From NCBI GenBank assembly GCA_002314465.1, contig DCGA01000083.1, positions 15,928-28,380 of the forward strand: DNA of 12,453 bases, read 5' to 3'. The position numbers were made by a program, and so were the translations under genes. The notes beneath the pieces were generated by a model that ran no database searches, was not told where the DNA came from, and saw only the letters and a list, made by a program, of their open reading frames with translations. Below are positions 7,711-12,453 of the stretch, in pieces; the first letter of the stretch is position 1, and every line of letters starts with the position of its first letter. Origin of the DNA: a bacterium UBA1790 (GTDB taxonomy: Bacteria; Bacteroidota; Bacteroidia; Bacteroidales; Muribaculaceae).

Positions 7711-8958
7711 CCACAAATCAACATTCCCTAACAGAAAGTCGAATAGGCTCACCATGAGAATTCCATTGTCGTTATATCCAGAACTATATCGGTCACCGGC
7801 AACAATAATCTTTCGGAAACCGTCTGAAACATGAAGAAGAGATGACTGCTCCTGTTGTACCTTTTCATTTGTAGGCAATGCATAAGCTGATTGGATATAA
7901 AGTCGTTCGTCATGTCTATTAACTATAAAATCTATCTCCAGATTCCTTTTTTCTATCTTGCCTTCGTCATTTCGCTTGAAACTCTCAACCAAACCAACGT
8001 CAACAGTAAAACCATTACGGCGCAGCTCGTTGAATATAACATTCTCCATTGCATGGGTTGGCTCAAGTAGTCGGAACCCAACAATCGCATTTCTCACACC
8101 AATGTCCTCAAAATAATATTTGGTCTCGGTACCTATGTATTTCCTGCCCTTTACATCGTAGCGTAAAGCTTCGCTGATAATAAACGAATCTTGTAGACAC
8201 ATGAGGTATTTTGTGATGGTTGCAGGAGTAATATCTATACCAGCTGCGGTTTTGAATGTATTTGATATGCGACGCACATTGGTACTTGAACCCATAATGG
8301 ATGCAAGGATTCTTATTAACTCTCGCAATCCGTTTGGGTTCTTTAGATGATTATGTTCTACGACGTCTCTTAGGTATGTTGTTTCAAAAATCTCAAGTAG
8401 ATAATTCTGCTTTTCTGAAGCCGTATTCAGATTTGCTACCGCAGGCAAGCCTCCGTATTTGTAATAATTGTCAAGTGCTTCAGCTTTTTCGCCTCCTAAA
8501 ACTTCGTAGTATTCTGCAAAACTGAGAGGATGTATTCGGATTTCCCATCCCCGTCCACGGAATTCGGTAATAATATCTTTAGAAAGGAAACGTGCATTGG
8601 ACCCGGTAACATATACTTCTGCATTAGGAACATTAAGATACGAATTCAATACATCTTCAAATTCCCCGACCAGTTGTACCTCATCCAGCAGGATGTAGTA
8701 CTTGCCGGCATCTATCATCATACTGTCTATGTGAGCAAGCAAAGCATCGGGATCTCGTAATTTCTTGTTTCGTCGGTCTTCAAGGTTTATTTGGATGATG
8801 TGATCTGCGTGCACACCTCTGTCCATGAGCTTTTGGCTGAAAAGATTGAACAAAAGGTAAGACTTACCACAACGACGAATTCCGGTAATGATTTTAATCA
8901 TACCATTACCTTCTGCCCTTAATAACTGCTCCAAATAAAATTTTCTTTCAAACACCAT
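7705..8958 (-). CDS. ATP-binding protein, AAA_14 ATPase with C-terminal DUF4143
   Basis: This 417-residue soluble protein belongs to a family of archaeal/bacterial STAND-like ATPases with a DUF4143 C-terminus. It has Walker A GIRRCGKS (26-33), Walker B YYILLDEVQ (87-95) and a sensor-1 type VTGSNARFLS (118-127). A winged-helix-like middle part lies around residues 205-265. The C-terminal region contains E311, EIDFIV (341-346) and YIQSAYAL (354-361), an arrangement resembling a PD-(D/E)xK nuclease fold with the lysine replaced. The cellular role of this family is not established. Members are often solitary and present in many copies in Bacteroidales, and some have been discussed as possible defence or toxin-like genes. 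Codon use is AT-richer than in the neighbours and a flanking direct repeat suggests recent acquisition. It has its own strong promoter. Confidence 0.9.
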   Translation of the reverse strand: MVFERKFYLEQLLRAEGNGMIKIITGIRRCGKSYLLFNLFSQKLMDRGVHADHIIQINLEDRRNKKLRDPDALLAHIDSMMIDAGKYYILLDEVQLVGEFEDVLNSYLNVPNAEVYVTGSNARFLSKDIITEFRGRGWEIRIHPLSFAEYYEVLGGEKAEALDNYYKYGGLPAVANLNTASEKQNYLLEIFETTYLRDVVEHNHLKNPNGLRELIRILASIMGSSTNVRRISNTFKTAAGIDITPATITKYLMCLQDSFIISEALRYDVKGRKYIGTETKYYFEDIGVRNAIVGFRLLEPTHAMENVIFNELRRNGFTVDVGLVESFKRNDEGKIEKRNLEIDFIVNRHDERLYIQSAYALPTNEKVQQEQSSLLHVSDGFRKIIVAGDRYSSGYNDNGILMVSLFDFLLGNVDLWK

Positions 8959-8974
8959 ATTAAAACAATATTTT

Positions 8975-8988
8975 TGTGTCGTGACACA
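8975..8988. other. Perfect palindrome in the ATPase leader, possible operator
   Basis: TGTGTC-GT-GACACA is an inverted repeat with a two-base centre. It lies 12 bases downstream of the -7 box and 16 bases before the ATPase start codon, so it covers about +6 to +19 of the expected transcript. Position and symmetry suit a dimeric repressor site, or a tight RNA hairpin before the start codon. Confidence 0.5.
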
Positions 8989-8999
8989 GATTTGTACGG

Positions 9000-9030
9000 C
9001 AAAGATATGTGTTTTTTTTATTTTTACAAA
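9000..9030 (-). promoter_or_regulatory. Promoter of the ATPase gene (consensus Bacteroidetes type)
   Basis: On the minus strand TTTG (9030-9027), a 19-base spacer and TATCTTTG (9007-9000) match the Bacteroidetes sigma-ABfr promoter consensus closely. Transcription should start near 8994, giving a leader of about 36 bases. Confidence 0.8.
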
Positions 9031-9140
9031 GTAAATTTAGAAAATTACGAATTATTTGGCATAATTCAGTACCAATGAAGAAAAAAACAGGCCAAAAGAA
9101 ATTATTTAGTTCCTATTTTTTCCCTTTCATCAAATAAAAT

Positions 9141-9161
9141 GCTACCAGGCCCATTGTGTAT
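9141..9161. repeat. Direct repeat, right copy (flanks ATPase segment)
   Basis: This is the second copy of the 21-base sequence at 7682-7702, 20 of 21 identical, same orientation, 1459 bases apart. It begins GCTACCAGG and lies 14 bases beyond the DUF554 stop codon. Here the left arm needed to form the terminator hairpin is absent, so this copy has no obvious terminator role of its own. Confidence 0.85.
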
Positions 9162-9175
9162 CTGTTGGTGTGCTG

Positions 9176-9862
9176 TTACATCACCAGTTCTTTCACGAGG
9201 TAGAACACCACGGGCACGAGCAGGGCGGGGAGGTAGTTGAGGGTCTTGCATTCCTTTATATTAAGTATTGAAAGGCCCGACGAGATGATGAGGATGCCGC
9301 CCACGATGCACATCTCGTTGAGCAGCGGCCCCTGCATTATCGCGGCTCCCTTGGTAAAATAGGCGATGGCATAGATGCTTCCTTGCCAAGCAAATACCAC
9401 CAGGCCGGCAAGAGCCATGCCGAATCCGTAGGTCGCGGCAAACACCGCCGAAGTGACGAGGTCGAGAGTGGAATTGGTGAACAAGAACGTATTGTCGCCC
9501 TGCAGAGCCGAGAGTATGGGACCCACAATCGAGAACGTCCCGATGCAGTAGAGCAGACACGATGCCGTGAGGCCTTCCATCATCCGGCTCACTCCCTTGC
9601 GTTCGGCCCAGCGGTCGACACGCCCCTTAAGGTCGAGTCCGTAGCCCACAACGCCGCCTATAGCCATGCTCACGATGAATAGCACCGGGAATTCGCTCTT
9701 GGGCATGTTTTGTACAAATGTGTTGGCGCCTATGGCGAGCGAAACAAGCCCCATGGCGTTGAACAGGGCCACACGGTATTTCTCCGAGATGCCTTTCTTC
9801 ATCAGTGTGCCCACTGTGGCACCTATGATGATGCAAGTTGCGTTGGTAATGGTTCCTATCAT
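9176..9862 (-). CDS. DUF554 family integral membrane protein
   Basis: This 228-residue protein is predicted to have about seven membrane segments (approximate residues 4-21, 31-50, 58-78, 97-120, 134-158, 161-175, 184-200, with a further hydrophobic C-terminus 209-227). It matches the DUF554 (YdfK/YqgA-type) pattern: N-terminal G-T-I-T-N-A with a glycine-rich first helix, the GANTF turn after the second helix, and the GPLLNEMCIVGGILI segment near the end. The function of this family is not established. It starts 15 bases after the AraC-type regulator stops, so both are probably one transcript. Its placement opposite an aromatic amino-acid lyase raises the possibility that it moves a substrate or product, but nothing in the sequence proves transport. 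Confidence 0.88.
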   Translation of the reverse strand: MIGTITNATCIIIGATVGTLMKKGISEKYRVALFNAMGLVSLAIGANTFVQNMPKSEFPVLFIVSMAIGGVVGYGLDLKGRVDRWAERKGVSRMMEGLTASCLLYCIGTFSIVGPILSALQGDNTFLFTNSTLDLVTSAVFAATYGFGMALAGLVVFAWQGSIYAIAYFTKGAAIMQGPLLNEMCIVGGILIISSGLSILNIKECKTLNYLPALLVPVVFYLVKELVM

Positions 9863-9877
9863 AATATATGTGCGTGT

Positions 9878-10774
9878 TTACAGTAGTTTCTTGCGGAAAG
9901 TGGTGGGGGGTATGCCTTCTTTCTTCCTGAAAAAACGGGTGAAATGGTTGGGATAGTCAAATCCCAGGGTGAATGCAATCTCGTTGACCGACAGGGTCTC
10001 GTTGGCGAGCAGTGACTTGGCCTTTTCTATTATCTTTTGCTGGATATAGGCTTGTGCGGTAATTCCGAGTTCGCGGTGCACCAGGTCGCCGAAGTAACTG
10101 GGCGAGAGGTGGAACTGCGAGGCACACCATCCCACGGTGGGCTGTCCGTGCTGTGCGGGCAGGGGGCTGTCGGTGGCGAGGTAACTGTCGAGCAGTTGGT
10201 CGAGGTGTTGCACGAAGTCGGACGAGTGCATCTTGCGCGTGTCGAACTGCCGCTCGTAGAACCTTCGGCACGAGGTGAGCATCTGTCCTATGCCCAGTCG
10301 CAGCATGTGGCTGGTGAACTCGTCGTCGGGGGCGTGCAGTTCGCTGTTGATGTTGTTGAAGCAGTTTATCGCCACCCGTCGCTCGGTGTCGTTGAGCTCA
10401 AGGGCTTCGGCCACCTCATAGTCGAAGAAGTTGAACATGTAGAAGTCACGCCCCAGTCCGGTGCCGTTGATCAACTCGGGACGGAAGGCGAGCATCCATC
10501 CACGCGGTTTTACATCGGCGGCAAGGTGCATAGACACCACATCGCCGGGCTTCATCGTGAAGATTGTTCCCGAGCGGTAACTCAGGCATGAGCCCCGAAG
10601 TAAAAGTTCGCCGAAGTTTACATCCATCAGCACCACGCAGTACATGCCGAAGTCGGTCTCGTCAAATAATGTCATGTCGGCATCGGCGAGATTGCCCACG
10701 CTCACATGGGGGTGGTGGGTCAACTGGTGGAAATAACGGTTAAACTGGTCTATATTTTCGACTTTTGTATACAT
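9878..10774 (-). CDS. AraC family transcriptional regulator
   Basis: This is a 298-residue regulator with an N-terminal cupin-like sensor region (about residues 20-140, including the FTMKPGDVVSMH turn) and a C-terminal AraC DNA-binding domain with two helix-turn-helix units: VGWCASQFHLSPSYFGDLVHRELG, then the signature SVNEIAFTLGF-x(3)-NHFTRFFRKKEG-x-PP. I chose the ATG at 10774 rather than an upstream in-frame ATG at 10825 because a strong promoter (10795-10826) overlaps the upstream start, and because the extra 17 residues (MVLSTIFTTFVPLFIVD) do not look like protein conserved in the family. It is divergent from the lyase and heads a transcript with the DUF554 gene. The likely role is control of the lyase, and probably of itself, through the TGGT repeats between them (inference). 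The effector is unknown; an aromatic amino acid would be logical. Confidence 0.92.
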   Translation of the reverse strand: MYTKVENIDQFNRYFHQLTHHPHVSVGNLADADMTLFDETDFGMYCVVLMDVNFGELLLRGSCLSYRSGTIFTMKPGDVVSMHLAADVKPRGWMLAFRPELINGTGLGRDFYMFNFFDYEVAEALELNDTERRVAINCFNNINSELHAPDDEFTSHMLRLGIGQMLTSCRRFYERQFDTRKMHSSDFVQHLDQLLDSYLATDSPLPAQHGQPTVGWCASQFHLSPSYFGDLVHRELGITAQAYIQQKIIEKAKSLLANETLSVNEIAFTLGFDYPNHFTRFFRKKEGIPPTTFRKKLL

Positions 10775-10794
10775 ATCGACTATAAATAATGGTA

Positions 10795-10826
10795 CAAATG
10801 TAGTAAAAATAGTTGATAAAACCAAA
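10795..10826 (-). promoter_or_regulatory. Promoter of the araC-type/DUF554 operon
   Basis: On the minus strand TTTG (10826-10823), a 20-base spacer and TACATTTG (10802-10795) fit the Bacteroidetes consensus. This placement fixes the regulator start at 10774. An AATGGTAC copy of the repeat motif (10788-10795) overlaps the expected transcription start, which suggests autoregulation. Confidence 0.7.
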
Positions 10827-10828
10827 AT

Positions 10829-10918
10829 AATGGTATATAATTTTGGTCTAAATGGTATGTGTCTTGAATTTTGGTATTTTTTTCAGTAAAATGGTTCGCA
10901 ATTATGCATTGCAATGGT
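10829..10918 (+). promoter_or_regulatory. Cluster of TGGT direct repeats, probable AraC-type operator
   Basis: The motif (A/T)(A/T)TGGT(A/T) recurs in the same direction with its GG at 10832, 10854, 10873, 10893 and 10916 (spacings 22, 19, 20, 23). An extra copy has GG at 10845, an isolated copy is at 10791, and an inverted TTTTGGT lies on the minus strand at about 10827-10821. Direct half-sites about two helical turns apart are the usual binding layout for AraC-family proteins. The last two copies cover the region where the -33 element of the lyase promoter should be, a position typical of activation. Confidence 0.55.
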
Positions 10919-10920
10919 GG

Positions 10921-10928
10921 TAGTTTTG
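10921..10928 (+). promoter_or_regulatory. Probable -7 box of the lyase gene
   Basis: TAGTTTTG fits TAnnTTTG and lies 40 bases before the lyase start codon. No TTTG is present 19-21 bases upstream, and the space is occupied by the last TGGT repeats, so the promoter probably needs an activator. Confidence 0.5.
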
Positions 10929-10968
10929 CAACCGAAAAACTAAAACATTAATATAAACGATAACAACA

Positions 10969-12417
10969 ATGGCAGTAAAATTCTACAAATGCGAGCAACA
11001 AGTGCCTCTCGAGATGCACAAGGTGCGCATGATCCAGAAGCTCTCGCTTCTACCCGTTGAAGAACGACTCAAGAAAATCCAGGAGGCAGGTAACAACACA
11101 TTTCTGCTCCAGAACAAAGATATCTACCTTGACATGCTCACTGATTCGGGTGTAAACGGCATGTCCGACCTCCAGTTTGCGGCTATGATGCAGGCCGACG
11201 ATTCCTATGCCGGCTCCGAAACATTCAACCGTGTAAAGGCGGCAGTGAAAGACGTGTTCGGCTGCGAAAATGTTCTGCCGGCCCATCAGGGGCGTGCGTG
11301 TGAGAATATCCTCGCCGAGGCCTATGTAAAGCCCGGCATGGTGGCGCTCATGAACTTCCACTTCACCACCACCAAGGCACACATCACTCGTTGCGGTGGT
11401 TCGGTAGAGGAGCTTGTCGACCCCAAGGGATTGCTTCCGCAAAGCGACGACCCGTTCAAGGGCAACTTCAACCTTGCCAACCTGAGCCAGCGCATCGACG
11501 AACTGGGCTCCGACAAGGTGGCGTTTGTGCGTGTTGAGGCTGGAACCAACCTCATCGGCGGCCAGCCAGTGTCGCTCGAGAACATGCTTGCGGTGACCGA
11601 CATCTGCCACGACAAGGGCGTGAAGTCGGTGCTTGATGCATCACTGTTGCAAGACAACATATACTTTATGAAGACCCGTGAGGCACGATGCAAGTTCATG
11701 GATGTGAAGGAGATATACCACCTGCTTGCCGACCACTTCGACATTATTTATTTCTCGGCACGCAAGTTGAGTTTCTCTAAGGGTGGCATCATTTGCTCTA
11801 AAAACCCCACTTACACTCGCCAGATGATGGAGTTCATCCCCTTGTACGAGGGCTTCCTTACCTATGGCGGTATCGATGTACGCACAATGGAGGCTATGGC
11901 GCAGGGACTCTACGAGTCGCTCGACATGGAATACCTTGACCAAGGCCCCGAATTCATCAACTACCTTGCCAAGGAACTTTCGGACTACGGAGTGCCTGTA
12001 ATTCTTCCTGCCGGAGGATTAGGCTGCCACCTCGACTGTCAGGCATTTGTTCCCGATATGCCCCACGACCAGTACCCGGCGGGAGCCGTTGCAGCGGCTA
12101 TCTACATTGCCGGCGGTATCCGCCCCATGGAGCGTGGTTCTCTATCGGAACAACGCGAGCCCGACGGCACCGAGCGATTTGCCGAACTCGAACTGGCTCG
12201 CCTCGCTGTTCCGCGTCGTGTCTACACGCTGTCGCAACTCAAGTATGTGGCCGACCGCATTAAGTGGCTGTGGGACAACCGCTCGCTCATAGGCGGTCTC
12301 AAGTGGGTCGAAGAACCCTCGGTATTGCGTTTCTTCTTCGGTCGTCTCAAGGAGATAGGTTACTGGCAGGAAGAACTCGCTGCCAAGTTCCGCCAGGACT
12401 TTGGCGACAGCCTGTAA
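10969..12417 (+). CDS. Tyrosine phenol-lyase/tryptophanase family PLP lyase (TPL-like, divergent)
   Basis: This 482-residue beta-eliminating lyase would split an aromatic amino acid into pyruvate, ammonia and the aromatic leaving group (phenol from tyrosine, indole from tryptophan). The N-terminal part EERLKKIQEAGNNTFLL-x-NKDIY resembles tyrosine phenol-lyase (TPL) more than tryptophanase. By recalled Citrobacter TPL numbering, kept residues are Y80 (Y71), R109 (R100), F132-T133 (F123-T124), N194 (N185), D223 (D214), K266 (PLP lysine K257), M387 and R389 (M379, R381, phenol-ring site), R411 (R404, carboxylate) and F455-F456. Tryptophanases have Asp at the T133 position and no Arg at R389. Oddities: L226 replaces R217, which contacts the cofactor; L351 replaces H343; the stretch after the lysine reads SARKLSFSKGG, one residue short; and about 20 extra C-terminal residues are present. 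Automated pipelines may call it tryptophanase. Family is certain; activity and substrate are not. Confidence 0.85.
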   Translation: MAVKFYKCEQQVPLEMHKVRMIQKLSLLPVEERLKKIQEAGNNTFLLQNKDIYLDMLTDSGVNGMSDLQFAAMMQADDSYAGSETFNRVKAAVKDVFGCENVLPAHQGRACENILAEAYVKPGMVALMNFHFTTTKAHITRCGGSVEELVDPKGLLPQSDDPFKGNFNLANLSQRIDELGSDKVAFVRVEAGTNLIGGQPVSLENMLAVTDICHDKGVKSVLDASLLQDNIYFMKTREARCKFMDVKEIYHLLADHFDIIYFSARKLSFSKGGIICSKNPTYTRQMMEFIPLYEGFLTYGGIDVRTMEAMAQGLYESLDMEYLDQGPEFINYLAKELSDYGVPVILPAGGLGCHLDCQAFVPDMPHDQYPAGAVAAAIYIAGGIRPMERGSLSEQREPDGTERFAELELARLAVPRRVYTLSQLKYVADRIKWLWDNRSLIGGLKWVEEPSVLRFFFGRLKEIGYWQEELAAKFRQDFGDSL

Positions 12418-12453
12418 ACTTAGCGTATCAGCATAAAGCCGTTTGGCTACCTT

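Larger units (their letters stand above)
7703..9140. mobile_element. Putative inserted single-gene segment carrying the AAA/DUF4143 ATPase
   Basis: The segment between the two direct-repeat copies is clearly more AT-rich than the flanking genes and contains one gene, its promoter and about 110 bases of very AT-rich DNA (9031-9140) in which I see nothing else. Removing it together with one repeat copy would leave the fucosidase terminator next to the DUF554 3' end in a compact convergent arrangement. No transposase, integrase or convincing terminal inverted repeats are present; the ends share only TTTTATTT/AAATAAAA. The insertion mechanism is unknown and the call is an inference from repeat and composition. 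Confidence 0.4.

Noticed and set aside
7703..9140. TTTTATTT and AAATAAAA at the two ends of the ATPase segment as terminal inverted repeats of an insertion sequence.
   Set aside because: Eight AT-only bases are easily due to chance in this AT-rich DNA, the left one is also the terminator T-run, and no transposase is present.
10775..10825. An upstream start codon extending the AraC regulator by 17 residues.
   Set aside because: It lies inside the predicted -33/-7 promoter (10795-10826), so it could not be in the transcript, and the added residues do not resemble a family N-terminus.
10969..12417. Naming the lyase tnaA (tryptophanase).
   Set aside because: The ring-pocket residues T133 and R389 follow tyrosine phenol-lyase, and the N-terminal half is closer to that enzyme, so the tryptophanase name is not supported.
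12437..12448. AGCC-GTTT-GGCT hairpin after the lyase stop codon as its terminator.
   Set aside because: Only four pairs are visible and the window ends before any T-run could be seen, so it is left unannotated.

Overview
The window looks like chromosomal DNA of a gut-type Bacteroidales bacterium (Muribaculaceae/Bacteroides/Prevotella relatives), with moderately high GC. The evidence is: the Bacteroidetes trp gene order trpB-trpE-trpG; several promoters with the Bacteroidetes -7 box TAnnTTTG, three of them with a TTG or TTTG box 19-20 bases upstream; no convincing Shine-Dalgarno sites; a TonB-dependent receptor; a GH29 fucosidase; and a PnuC-type vitamin transporter. I saw no rRNA, tRNA, CRISPR array or transposase.

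Positions 1-2891 (minus strand) hold the promoter-proximal end of the tryptophan biosynthesis operon: promoter, a 16-residue leader peptide with two adjacent Trp codons, an attenuator with mutually exclusive hairpins, then trpB, trpE and the first 12 codons of trpG. Positions 2979-6188 (minus) are a thiamine uptake unit: a TPP riboswitch directly before the start codon of a TonB-dependent receptor, then a PnuC-family inner-membrane transporter (probably PnuT). A large composite palindrome lies between these two genes.

Positions 6285-7710 (plus) carry a secreted GH29 alpha-L-fucosidase ending in a strong terminator. Positions 7703-9140 hold an AT-rich, single-gene segment encoding an AAA/DUF4143 ATPase (minus). 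It is bracketed by a 21-base direct repeat (20/21 identical) whose first copy is half of the fucosidase terminator, so the segment looks inserted.

Positions 9176-12417 form a divergent module. An AraC-family regulator and a DUF554 membrane protein lie on the minus strand in an apparent operon. On the plus strand is a PLP-dependent beta-eliminating lyase closer to tyrosine phenol-lyase than to tryptophanase, but with several altered cofactor-pocket positions. The intergenic space carries at least five same-direction TGGT-type repeats about two helical turns apart, as expected for an AraC-type operator. This regulator/membrane protein/lyase module and the trp attenuator are the two most interesting systems here.
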